From: Ricinus communis
Taxonomy: Eukaryota; Streptophyta; Magnoliopsida; Malpighiales; Euphorbiaceae
NCBI RefSeq assembly: GCF_019578655.1
Contig: NC_063257.1
Span: 1-64,000, forward strand
Reading direction: 5' to 3'
Length of the DNA: 64,000 bases
Shown here: piece by piece, positions 11,639 through 23,223 of the stretch
Layout: every line of letters begins with the position of its first letter
Position numbering within the stretch: the stretch's first letter is position 1
Made by a program: the position numbers and the translations under genes
The notes under the pieces: model-generated
The model's database searches: none
What the model saw: only the letters and a program-made list of their open reading frames with translations
What the model was told of the DNA's origin: nothing

Positions 11639-13012
11639 TGAACGGGTTGTCGAAGCCATTCAAAATAAATTACTGATTTTCTTAAACTAACTTATAGAAA
11701 TAGTGAAACCAGGTCGAATTCCAAAAAAAACCAATGTGGATAGCTTCTCAAAGTAAAATAAAAAAGGGAGATTTTGAATGTTTGAATCAAAATTATAAAT
11801 AAGCAAAAAATAATGAAGGCTGAATATTAAAGTAAATAAAAATCTTAACAAATTTTCAATTCAAAAGTGTTAATTCCATCCAATTGTAATCATAATCATA
11901 GGCTAAAATATAAATTCTTCTATTCAAGTACTTAGTCTACTTATTCGAAAAAGCGGCAACAAGTGTAATTTTCCTAATATAATTGACTCAAACCCAACAT
12001 CCAAATCAAAACTTACCATTAGTCAACTGGGCATGATAGCGTTCCATATCAAATTAATGACAGCACTAAGAATAATGAGAATAACTAAACCAACATTAGC
12101 TAATTGAGATAACTGCAATTGAAATAACCTTGTTCCTTTATTTCCCTAGAGTCTATCATGCAAGCTATGTAATTCGAATAAGCCACAATCACACACACAT
12201 GAGCCAGCTCCTTGCTACTTGTGTCAATCGTTCATGACAATTACGGATCACAAACTCAAAATTTAGCAATAGAAAAATCAATATCAAAGTTGAGTCATCA
12301 GTTCAATCAATATCAATAATTCATAAATAATAAGAACAAGAAATAAAGAATACTTGAATTAAAGAAGAATTCTGTTATGCACAAAGCCTCACAAAATCAC
12401 AATTGGAATTTATTCACTCTTGAATTAGAAATTAAAAATTTAGCCACTCATGGTGGAGTAAGAATTCACAAGAATTGTAGAGAGTAGAAGAAGAATAAGA
12501 ATATGAATTATAAGCTCAAAGTATCTAGCCGTCCTTATATAGGAAGTAAAACTCTAAACCCTAATAGTAGAATCCTTATCAAAAAGATTTTATACATATA
12601 AGGAAATAAGATTAAGAGTGATCTAAATAAATTAAAACCCTAAATACATGGAAGAAAGTTCTATTAATCTAACACTTCCAAAAATAAAGGAAATTAACTA
12701 GGGATAGGTCCACCACAAATTAATCTCTGAAAATTTTGAACCTCTCTTTCGCATCTTTTAGCAGCTCATGGGATGCAAGGCGTGGTCACGCCTTGTCGAT
12801 AGTGATCTTCTGTGCAGATTTCTGCACTTCCTTCAAAATACTTAGTTTTTGACAAATGATGACTTAAAATATGTCTTTAGGTTGGATTTTGCTCCATCCT
12901 TGATATTTCATCACCTAAATCAGAATAAACAGAATTCTCATAATTAAGTACATTATTCAACTAAATTGCAAGGGAATTAAACACAATAAATATAACTATT
13001 TGTGACCTATCA
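11639..13012 (-). mobile_element. LTR of a Ty3/gypsy-like (Tat/Ogre/LARD-type) retrotransposon
   Basis: On the minus strand the segment begins TGATAGGTCACAAATAG and ends GACAACCCGTTCA, so it has TG...CA termini over 1374 bp. Immediately 5' lies a purine-rich tract (GGTGTGGAGGAATT) preceded by CTTGAGGACAAGC-like sequence, the arrangement seen before the 3' LTR in Tat-lineage elements. A TATA box sits at 12535-12541. A GACAACCCG-type end is familiar from this lineage. No internal coding region (gag/pol) survives, so the lineage call is by termini and PPT only. It interrupts the LINE at 11638/11639. Confidence 0.75.
12535..12541 (-). promoter_or_regulatory. TATA box of the LTR promoter
   Basis: CCTATATAAGG on the minus strand, about 480 bp into the LTR, followed by a pyrimidine-rich leader. 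This is the expected U3/R arrangement. Confidence 0.6.
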
Positions 13013-13270
13013 AATTCCTCCACACCTAATTTATGCTTGTCCTCAAGCATACCTCAATTCAACATATCAATTCTCCTTTTAACCTTCCTTTCATCTATTT
13101 TAATCTCCTCAAATACCAAATAATTTAAACACACATTAATGAGCTGAATAATAATAACAATCAAGAGATTAGCACTCATAGGATAAATTTTGTAAAAAGA
13201 ACAGGTATCTCAATAATTCATCAAAATTAAAACAACTAGACTTAATACCCTCACATGGTGTTTACTTTTA
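13013..13270 (-). mobile_element. Internal remnant with polypurine tract of the LTR element
   Basis: Contains the polypurine tract adjoining the LTR (13013-13026) and about 200 bp of AT-rich internal sequence. No gag/pol reading frame or second LTR is seen, so the element is truncated. The right boundary is approximate. Confidence 0.5.
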
Positions 13271-13499
13271 ATTTATACACGTATTAAGACATCTAAATTT
13301 TTTTAGATAATGTCATTAATATTTATTATTATTCTCTAAAATATTCTTATTACATTTTTTATAAAATTATAATTTCAAGATATAAAGTGTGGAAATTAAT
13401 TATGTGATGATATCTATATTAATTAATAAAGGACAATCTTAATAATCACTAACTAAACTAATGATTTTCTTTTGAATACTTGTCATATTTAATTTTAAT

Positions 13500-14320
13500 G
13501 GGTGAAAGTACCGGTGACACGGATGCCCTAAAACACCGAACCAATAACGGGCAGAATTTAATATTGGCTTATCTTCTTGCATTCTGTAGTTTCTATAGAA
13601 AGGTAGAAACGCTCTTTTGTTCCGGAATGACCCCTCGAAACCAGGAGGAATAGTGCAAAGTGCCTGCAACCTCTGGGAGCAAAAACAGCTAGCCCAATGC
13701 TCTCTCACTCAGCCCTCTATAGAAACTACAGAGCACAGGCAGGTCATTGGTTCGTGGCAAGCGCCTCCCTTCGCTTATATTAGGCTAAAATGTGATGCAG
13801 CTCTGAGAACGGGACGAGGAAGTGTTGCGGTAGTTGTTGGGGACTGGAATGGAATAGTTATTTGTGAGCATGCTCGACTCATTGATTACATCTGTGCAGC
13901 TGACCTACTAGAAGCATTAGCGCTTAGAGAAGCAGTGTCTGTGGCGCGCTGAGAGGATTTCAGTCATACTCTGAGAGTGATGCTCAAAGTGTGATCTCTG
14001 CAGTTAATGGGCTCACCTGTCCAGGCAGTGCAATGTCTCCGATCACAGAGGACATTCGGGAACTAGCAGCCTCGAGTTTTAATAGCAGTAGTTTTGTTTA
14101 TGTTAAATTAATCGTTCTTTTAACTAACCCATGAGTTGGCAAGGAAAGTCCATCTGGATATGCCTTGAGCAATCCTCCTTGTTCTTATTGTCACGGCCCG
14201 CCTCGCAGCTAGGCAGGGAATCTCTGCCCAGCTCCGTGAGTTTCTGGGTTGTCCTATGTGGTTCTTGTGTTTTGCAATGAATATCAGCTTAGTCTTTTGC
14301 TGGGGACAAAAAAAAGCCAT
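13500..14320 (+). mobile_element. Second LINE remnant with RNase-H-like domain, plus strand
   Basis: The frame at 13617-13952 reads RNDPSKPGGIVQSACNLWEQ, then PFAYIRLKCDAALRTGRG and ADLLEALALREAVSVAR, typical of the RVT_3/RNase-H-like C-terminal domain of plant LINEs. After one frameshift, similarity continues (SESDAQSVISAVNGL, ...ITEDIRELAASSF) to about 14105 and in broken frames to about 14290. It lies opposite to the first LINE and is a separate decayed insertion. No RT domain is present, so it is 5'-truncated. Both ends are approximate. Confidence 0.75.
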
Positions 14321-14837
14321 TTAATTGATTTTGCAAGTGAAATTCGTTAATTAGTATTGCAAGTGGAAGCCCATTTGACGTTTTCAAAAATTAGCCCAAC
14401 GTGGGCCGATAGTTTTTGTTGCTATAACAGCCTGCCCGAGGACTTCCACAGTAGCAGCATAAACAAGCGGCCAAATTTCCGAGTCATTGAAAGCTCAACT
14501 ACATTCAAATTAAAGAGAATAACATTCTCCCCATTACTGGGCAAAACAAAGAGCAAGAGAGTTTCAGCTTCAAAAATGTACTACGTGACGAGAAGGTATT
14601 AACCAAAAAGCTAAATGATTTTGAAAAAGAAAAATGCTCCAGCAAAACTTCAATCACTATAAAAAAGAATATAAACAACTTACATAAAACTTCACTGACA
14701 TATCAGCAGCAGAGGCAACTTATCAAGTACAAATTTTCAGAGACCTCGTCCTGTCCACATTTCATGAGTTCATCCACCAGAATATGTACATTTACAAGAT
14801 CAGATTGAGATGCCAACCCAATAGCTCTTATGACACA
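14321..14837. other. Spacer and 3' UTR of DEAH5
   Basis: No gene seen. The half nearest 14837 is presumably the 3' UTR of the minus-strand helicase gene. Confidence 0.5.
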
Positions 14838-17800
14838 TTAGGCTCGTCGCTTGCTCAATCGCCATGAATTAGGTTCGTGATATCTGTCATATAGTGGCTC
14901 AATACGTTCTTGACGCTTGCGCTTGCTCATTTTTGTTGGATCTGCCACCTTAAAGAATCTTGGTGCCAGTTCCACAAGCCATTTGGGATCTATAACAGTT
15001 ACCTCCCGCATGTATTCCTTTGTGGTCATTACCAGTTCATGATAAATGACCCAGTCTGGTTGTCTCTGAAAGAGAGCACTGCTCGGGTGAATATAAACAG
15101 GTTGGTTTTCAACTAGGGTTCTATAACCCTCCTGTGGATCCTTTCTGGCAGCATGAAAAAAGAACCCAGCGGTGATTGCTTTTCTTATCTTTGTGAAATT
15201 CTTTCCAGCACTCACAACATCCAATTTATATCTGAAATCCAGCATTTAAGTTAGAATCATATGCATTAGAACAATAGTAAAGCGGGCTACTCTTCCCATC
15301 AGCATAGTAGTTGTAAAAGATAAAATATGCAGGCGCTAGTTTCCTTACATAAAAAATCCACCAGCTAAACTGATAAGTAACTGATTCATCGAATCTGTAA
15401 AAGCTAATAAATAAACAATGCCAGGTTTGAAAGTTGAACCACATAACATAACCAGCCATGCTGCTGATACATTTGTAATGGAAGAAACAGCAAATACTTA
15501 AAATCTTCTGCAGATTAAACTTTTGGCCGTTGAGAATATGAATCTAATGTAAAAAGATTGGCTGGAAGGCTAGTCATAGTAAGCATCCAATGAGACTTGT
15601 CAATTAGCAACATTTTCTCAAGAAAATATAGCCCAGTAAGAACTACCCTTGAACACATGTGCCACATAAAGCAAGCAATAATATTTATAACTCAGGGACT
15701 AATTATCAAAGTGCTAGCATCAAAAAGTGCATTGACAACATTTTCTCAAGAAAATATAGCCCAGTAAGAACTACCCTTGAACACATGTGCCGCATAAACC
15801 AAGCAATAATATTTATAGCTCAGGGACTAATTATCAAAATACCAACATCAGAAAGTGTATTGACAACATTTACTCAAGAAAACATAGCGTAGCAAGAATT
15901 ACCCTTGAACACATGGTGCCGCATAAAGCAACCAATAATGATTACAGCTCAGGGACTAATTATCAAAATGCTACCATCCAAAAGTGTATTGACAACATGC
16001 AACATACATCTTAGTAAATAGGGGAATTAAAAGTGCTCAACATATATGACACCAATACATTCACAGGGAAACAAGCCTTAACTCAATTTGAAATCAAAGT
16101 TTCCACTTATTAAACCATGGAATCTATACTCAATTGCTGTACTAAGGCACAGATGGAATTAAGTAACAATTTCTTAAAGATAGAAGACAAACATATAATC
16201 ATAGTCGAGCAACTAAAAGGAAAAAGATTAAAAAAAAAAGATAAGGATTTGACACCTAATAATATAAATATTATTATCTAATAGAAGAAAATGTACTTAA
16301 GCAATTTTTCTTCTGACAGTCATACATAATACGTTTTCAGGAGTTGGGGGCTCCATTTGACCAAAGGTGAAAAAAATGACCATATGGACATTCTTTCTTC
16401 TTAGAAGGCACACAAAGCAAGAAAAATAAACATGGTAATTAATGTAAAGAAAACATATATAAGGAAAGCAAATCAAGCAAAAAGCATTAATAAAACAACA
16501 GAAGTTGAAGATCATACTTATCCATGATAGAGAGAAGCTGTTTCCTAACATCCTGCGCCCTCCTCAAGGATCTGGACTGAACAAAATTCTCAAAACACCA
16601 AGGCCCTGAAAAGTTCTTAGCTTTCCAAGCCTCGTATACAGCAAGTAAGGTCAAATGGTCTCCCTCAGGCTGAAAGAACTTGGCCCTCTTCTGATCTGCT
16701 TGAGCTTGTTTCTCCCTAGGCCTGTAGAATATGTTACCAGTTTGGATCATGGCAATAATAGTCAAAATCTCATCACTGCACCCAAGATCTACACTTGCTA
16801 GAAGCATCTTGGACAAAGGCGGGTCCAGAGGAAACTCTGCCATTTTCCTTCCCAATTTGGTCAGAAGTCCCTCTTCATCCAGAGCTCCTAAACTATATAG
16901 CTGTTCCATGGCAGATATGAGGGCCTGGGGCGAAGGTGGATCCATAAAATCAAAAGAGAGGAGATCATTAATTCCCATTGCCTTCATAGTGAGCGTAGTA
17001 AATCCAAGATTTATTCTTTGAATTTCTGGAATTGAGGTAGGGGACATCTCGTTACGGTATGCACTTTCTGTGTACAGTCGATAACACTTTCCAGGCCCCG
17101 TACGCCCGGCACGTCCAGCTCGTTGCTTGGCAGATGCTTGTGAAATTGGGGTTATAACCAGAGAATCAAGCCCTTGCTTTGGATTATATACATTCTGCTT
17201 TGCAAACCCAGGGTCAATAACATAAAATATCCCATCAATTGTCAAAGAAGCCTCGGCAATATTGGTTGCCACAACCACCTTTCTCTTCCCTGGAGGGGCA
17301 GGTTCAAAAATCCTGGACTGCATTTCACTGGGAAGGGCACTATAAACAGGCAATATGATCAATTCAGGAACATTTTTACCTAATCCTTTCATCCTCTCAT
17401 AGAGAGACTGACATGCAAAATCAATCTCCTCCTGACCAGTCAAGAAAAGAAGTACGTCACCTTCAGGTTCTGTCAAATGTATTTGTAGCACAGTGATCAA
17501 AGCTGCATCTAAATAGTCACTTTCAGGCTGTTTAGTGTATAAGATCTCCACAGGAAAAGTTCTCCCAGGAATTGTGAATATATTACAGTTGAAGAAATAA
17601 CCCGAAAACTTCTCAGCGTCCAGTGTGGCAGAGGTGACAATCAAGCGAAGATCAGGTCTCCTCTTCACAAGCTGTTTAAGTAACCCGAAAAGAACATCAG
17701 TGTGGATTGTCCTTTCATGAGCTTCATCAAGCATTATTACTGAGTACTGAGAAAGATTTTCATCAATCAGAATCTCCCTAAGTAGCATACCATCTGTCAT

Positions 17801-19657
17801 GTACTTGATCACAGTATCTGGTCCAGTACAGTCCTCAAAACGAATGGCATATCCAACCTCCTCCCCCAAACGGCAACCAAATTCTTCAGCCACCCTCTTG
17901 GCCACAGACATTGCAGCCACTCGACGAGGTTGAGTACATCCAATCTTACCTCTTGTAGTATAACCAGCCTCGGCAAGATACTGAGTTACCTGGGTAGTCT
18001 TCCCTGAACCTGTCTCGCCGATAACTACTAGAACCTGATTATCATGGACAGCTTGGACTAACTCTTTTTTCAATTTGTAGATTGGCAAGCTCTGCCTCTG
18101 CTCCTGAATGGATAGCTTAGATCTTTGGCCAAATGTTAATGCCTTCCCAAATGCATCTTTCTTCCATTCAGGCATGTCATAAGCAGACAAACCAACACCT
18201 CTAAGCTCCTGGGCAAGATGCCTCTCGCCAGTCTCAGGCATTGGGTCTTCCCAAGGACGATTAAGATCCTTGGGTATTGAATCAAGCATGGTCCTCTGTT
18301 GCTGTTCCCTAACTTCTCTTCTCTCCTTTATAAGTGCAGATTGCAGCGCAGCTGCACGACTCAAAGATCCCTCAGGATTCTTAAAAATTTTCACTGGTGA
18401 CATATCAACAGAGTACCGAGTCTGGCCTTGTAAAAATGCAGGCTCGTCTTCATTTAACTCAATTTCAAGCTCTTCCTCAGCTCCCTCTTCTTGGTAGAGC
18501 AGCCCATCTCCTTCGTCATCATACATAGGATACTCTTGGACACCTAAAACGCCTGACGCAATCAATTGTTTTGCTTCCCATCTCTCTGGAGAGCTCATTC
18601 TCTTCAATGGGCGACGTGATGGAACAGCATCATCCTCCTCCAAGATCCTAATCCCAGAAAGGCCAGTTCTAGTGACTGGCCCCTCCTTGGACCCTGATGG
18701 ATTAGTTCTAAGACTATCATCATCATCACCAGAGCTCTTCTTCAAAGGAAGAAGATCCTTACCACTGTTTTGATCTACATCCCGCATGGAAAGACTCAAC
18801 TTTTGACCGGAAACTGAAATCACCTTGACGAAAACGTCCTGATCCCTCTTGACAACATCTTTAGCATTAGCAATCCTCCTAGTTGCCATCTGTGAAACAT
18901 GAACCAAACCCTCTTTGCCCCTAAAATCATTCAATTGCACAAAACAACCCGAGTCCATGACTCTAGACACCCTACCCTTGTACACCCTGTACAGTTCAGG
19001 ATCAGAGGAAGTATAGCTGCCGTTGTTCCTACGAGTTTCCCTGTGGGTTTCACCATTGTCGACACTCCCATCTCTCCTATGCCTATCCCCGTCTCTGTGA
19101 GTTGCTCTACTCCTATGATCCTCATAGTCTCTATCTCTACGCCTCTCGTCTCTATGAGTTCTATCTCTGTGAGAATATCTATCTCTATCTCTTTTTCTAT
19201 CTCTTCTATCTCTGGTCCTATCATCCTCTTCCAATTCCTGAAGTTTGGTTCTCTCCCTAGCTTCCAGTTGGAGTTGGCGTTCGAGCTCCTTGGCTCTGTC
19301 CTTAGAGTCAGCAATAGAAAGAGCTCTGTACTTTGAATTTTCATGAGCATCAGAGTGTTTAGTGTTGGAATTAGAGTCAGACTTGGAAATGGGAGGAAGG
19401 ATGGCATGAATGATAGTAAGGAGGGTACGAACAAAGTAATCAGGGAAATCAGCCCCATTTTCCTTCAACTTAGAATCAAATTCATCAACCGTCTCGCTAT
19501 TACGGCCCATCTCCGTTATGTACTCAGCTAAGACTTTGTCACCAAACCCTAAGTGACTTTCCAGCTCCGTGCAAACCTTCGATACCAGTGATAGGAATTC
19601 CAATCTCTCCAGACCTACATCCTCTTTGTCTCTTTTTCTTGCTGTGGCGGTAGCCAT
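14838..19657 (-). CDS. DEAH5: DEAH-box pre-mRNA-splicing helicase DEAH5 (PRP22/DHX8 orthologue), 2 exons
   Basis: Exons 19657-16518 and 15231-14838 (minus strand) join through MDK-YKLDVV to a 1177-residue protein, the usual size for plant DEAH5. Order: N-terminal helical region; Arg/Asp/His-rich RD-RS-like tract (about residues 150-215); S1 RNA-binding domain about 222-296 ([20 protein letters not shown]); helicase core with Walker [11 protein letters not shown] near 545, DEAH near 642, SAT near 673, [12 protein letters not shown], and motif [14 protein letters not shown] near 843; then the HA2/OB domains, ending [14 protein letters not shown]22/DHX8 releases spliced mRNA from the spliceosome after exon ligation. 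Start set at [10 protein letters not shown]; an in-frame ATG 69 bp upstream would add a leader absent from relatives. Nearly all coding sequence is in one exon. The single coding intron holds a 128-bp tandem array. Confidence 0.97.
15608..15999. repeat. Three tandem copies of a 128-bp unit in DEAH5 intron
   Basis: Units start at 15608, 15736 and 15864, each with CAACATTTWCTCAAGAAAA near its start, and a partial fourth copy at 15993-15999. The spacing is exactly 128 then 128, and copies differ by scattered substitutions. There are no spacers, so this is not a CRISPR array. Confidence 0.95.
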
Positions 19658-22600
19658 AAAGAGAGTGATTTGGGGATTTTTTTTTTCTTTAATCCTTTTT
19701 AAGCCAAAAACTAGAACTTGCGCCAATAAATAATAAAAGCTTTTGATAGCGTACCTTCGATATCCAGATGCTTACTGAGAGATATTGTTATCATTAGTGG
19801 CGGTCACCGAAGTCCGTTTAACGACCTTTTGTTTCGTCTACTTCTTCTTCTTCTTCTTCTTCAACAAAAATTAGGGTTTGGCCCCTGATTATTTCGGATC
19901 GTTTACGGGTCGGGTTTGGCCCCAGTAAAAATTTGCGTTGCATACAAAAAACGATTTCGTTTGGGCCAGATGAAATTGGATATTCGACAAAAGCCTATTT
20001 CTCGTGAAATTGGACAAGAGCATTTAGTCACAATCCTTCAAAATTCTGTGAAGTTGAGTCAAATAAAGAGGGGATAGAAAGAAGCAACGATCTTTCAAGC
20101 TTTTGTTTGGTGGGATAGAGTGGCTACTGCCTCAACAAGAAGCCTATCATTGCAAAATACCGACCGACCCACTTAATTGTGAAGTCCTTTGTCTATTCCT
20201 CTTTCAATGACCTTTGCCACTGCTATACTATTTCATTTTTTATTTTTCTAATGCACGATGAAACTAATTATCCATGCGAATCATACTATCCATCGTTACT
20301 TTTTCTGTTGACAAATTTCATTGTTAATACTTGTATATATAAAATTTAATATTGTGTTTATAAGATGATCTTGGACTACCGGCAATGTCCACTATTATCT
20401 ATTAAAATATTTATTGAAAATTTAACGAAAAGATGCTTTAAGAATCTCTCTCTCTCTCTCTCTCTGACTTGTTGAAATGTAATATAAGTTCAAGCACCAT
20501 GCAGAAAATACTAAATATAAGTCATATCGTAATCATCAATGATTCTAATTCATCCATCGCTACTATAAATATTTGAAGACTTCCTAAAGAAAGAAATTTT
20601 TAATATTTCAATACCATTTTGGAGACTCCAAAGACATTCTCTCTATAGAAAGAAAAGAGCCGCTGTACATACTACTCTATCCATTAGTTGGGCCAGCCTT
20701 ACTTGAAGGGCCATTGCTATACACTTACCACCACTCGCTAAATTACACCATCTAAAGGATCCCTACCTTTATATATTTGACACATCTACTACAAAAACAC
20801 GCTCAATTTTATTTTATTAACAAAATTTTTGTGATTTTCTCTTCAAAACATTTTATTTATACAATTTTTTCAACTGTATTCTATTAATATCGTTTTAGTA
20901 TTTTTTTTTACAGTTAAATATATTTTTTATTTTTATTTCAATTGTATCTTTAACTGCATTTGGTATATTATAGTTTATATTTTTTTGAAACATATATTTT
21001 TATACCATTAAAATATAATAATTATTATAAAATCCATATAATATTATTCAATTAAAAAATATAAAATATAAAGATATACAATAAAAAAACATAAACAAAG
21101 AAAGACTCTTTTGACCGTAAATTTCTTTTTTTTTTTTTTTTTGCAAAAAAGGATGCACTATTAATCAGGATTAGGGCTCTAACCAAAGCATTGTGTTTTA
21201 AGTTTTGGCATAAATAAACCATATTGTTTGTGACATATGTAAAACTAACTGCGCCAAAGTATTTGTTTTTTTCCCTTGTAATTTTATTTTAAGCTTCGCA
21301 GAAAACAATTTATTTCTTAAAAATATATAAAATGGTTTTGAAGAAACATAGTTTTTAAAAAGTTTATTTATTTGTGTAGTATAATACGAAAAATCAACTT
21401 AAGAATTATTCTTTTGATGTTTGAAATTTTTAAGGAATATTTTATTTTCCTAATAAGAAATACTATTAAAAATATCAAATTTATGATTTTTTATTTAAAA
21501 TCTAAAATTAAATATAAAAATTACATTAAAATAGGTATTATAAAAAAATCTTCAATGATTGGTAGGTGAAGGGATAATTATACCAATGGTCACTTTACAC
21601 TAAGTTTCAATTTAGTCAATTTTTTTTTTCATTTTAGTTATTTAACTTTAAGTTGGGTAACAAATTAGTCACTTATCTAAAATCTAGTGATTTAATTCGT
21701 TACAATAATAAGTTGTCTAAAGCATTCAATATTATATTAACACGTGTTTTAAAAAATTGACAAGTCACTATCCTAGTCATTAAACCATTTAACCAAACTA
21801 TTAAATTTATTTAAAATCAAACACAATTTTAGACTTCAAAAATCCTCTAGGTTTTGATAATAAATTTTGGTTGTAGTTTTTTTTTTTCATTTTCTTCTCT
21901 TTTTATTTATTTATTATTACAATAATATTTTCTTCTTTCAATTAATTATTTTTATCAATATATTATTTCCAAAAAAATAACAATAAATAAGAAAGAAAGG
22001 AAGTGAAAAATTAAAAATGGAAGAGTGTCTAACCATTAAATTAATAATATTTTTGTAATTGTTTGTATCTAAGCTATCATTTCCTTTATGTTTCTTACAT
22101 GTTCACATGTTTATTTGAGGATGTACGATTAGTTCTTATTTGATGCAAAAACTTCAATATTAAACGAGTGTCTAACCACTAAATTAATTAAATCTGAATG
22201 TTAATTATAAAATAACGAGTATGTAGAACTTACATTATATGAGAGTATTTTTCCTAGTTTTCTACAATGCTAGTCCATTGAAATTGGTTTTTAAAAATTG
22301 AGATTGAATGCTTCGCTTCAAAGCTATAAAATTAGGAATTTCATTTTATATTATTAAAGATTCTATATTGTAGATTTAGGAGATTTTATTTTTTTTATGA
22401 GTAAATTATCATATTTTAAACACGTGGTCAATTTATTGCTCAACTTAAAGTTAAATGACTTTAATGAAACAAATAAAAGTTATGTGATAAAAATAAAATT
22501 TAGTATAAATTAAATGATCATTGGTATAATTATTCTAGCCGGTGATTGTATATAGTATATATTTGTTTAGCTTTGACATAAAGAAAGTCATAATTTTCTT

Positions 22601-23213
22601 GCAAAATTGATTAGTCTTTTCTTCTTTGTTTCCGTTTTAGAGCAGAAGATTATTTTTCATTGAGTAACTCTGTGAAGAAAATATGTTTGTTTTACAAAGG
22701 AAGCATAGAAATCGTGATTTTGTAGAATATCCCAGCAGCAGCAGTGCAAATATAGGTGGAAGGCACAAAAACCCTAATAGGTCAAACTGTAATTTCAACA
22801 GAAGAGAGAACTTTAGGTTCATCACATTCACATACAGTGTCAGATGAAGATGGATAGGTCTTAAAAGATTGCAGCAGAAATAAATTAGAAGATAGAAGGG
22901 CATAATAGTCAGAGGAAAAAGAAGAAGAAGAAAGAGGTGTAATTTGGAAAGAGCGAAACAAAAATTGCAGAAAATGGAGCGAATTTGGACCTGCAAAGCT
23001 GTTTATTTTAGCTAAAACAACAACTTCATGGGTGGGATTTTGGCAAAACAACAAAGCCTCAGGTCCCTTTCCTCATCAGACTTTCTCTCTCTTACTCTAA
23101 GGAAAACTAAAGTGGATTCATAAGAATAAGAAAGAAAGAAGCCATGATATGATAATACTAATTAAATCCTCATTTCTTTTTTCTCATAAACATACGCAAA
23201 CAAAGAAACCCCC
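19658..23213. other. Intergenic spacer DEAH5-STK
   Basis: Starts with the DEAH5 5' leader/promoter, which has a (CTT)7 run at 19841-19862. Then AT-rich DNA with no credible gene. A (TC)n run is at 20444-20465 and a T run near 21127-21142. It contains the inverted-repeat element at 21574-22533. 22640-23160 is mixed spacer; its short minus-strand ORFs match nothing I recognise. Confidence 0.6.
21574..22533. mobile_element. Non-autonomous inverted-repeat DNA element (~960 bp)
   Basis: The left end reads ATAATTATACCAATGGTCAC and the right end is its near reverse complement (GTGATCATTGGTATAATTAT-like). Both arms continue imperfectly for about 100 bp, sharing TTTAACTTTAAGTTG, the left arm to about 21680 and the right from about 22425. 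No transposase frame is present. A GAGTGTCTAACCAYTAAATT motif occurs twice inside (about 22024 and 22166). I could not find a convincing target-site duplication, so the superfamily is undetermined; long arms suggest a MULE-type MITE. Confidence 0.65.
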
Positions 23214-23215
23214 TC

Positions 23216-23223
23216 TATAAATA
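23216..23223 (+). promoter_or_regulatory. Putative TATA box of the STK gene
   Basis: CTATAAATAGGG lies 1.5 kb before the start codon. A transcript from about 23250 would give a ~70-base leader exon ending AAGCCCAG before GT at 23321. The acceptor GATGCAG ends at 24720, six bases before ATG. That makes a ~1.4-kb 5'UTR intron, as reported for Arabidopsis STK. Pyrimidine/GA-rich tracts in it (for example 24196-24225) resemble BPC-binding GAGA motifs. All inferred from sequence only. Confidence 0.5.

Noticed and set aside
13439..13708. 89-codon minus-strand ORF
   Set aside because: Antisense to the plus-strand LINE frame and without similarity I recognise.
15608..15999. CRISPR-like array
   Set aside because: Units are directly adjacent, long and diverged, with no spacers, in a plant intron.
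18931..19458. 175-codon ORF in another minus-strand frame of DEAH5
   Set aside because: A frame shadow of the Arg/Asp/His-rich repeat; the composition is low-complexity.
19658..19726. In-frame ATG 69 bp upstream of DEAH5 start
   Set aside because: Leader has no counterpart in DEAH5 proteins; [10 protein letters not shown] is the family-like start.
22637..23054. Overlapping minus-strand ORFs near the STK promoter
   Set aside because: No recognisable protein, two competing frames and no conserved motif.
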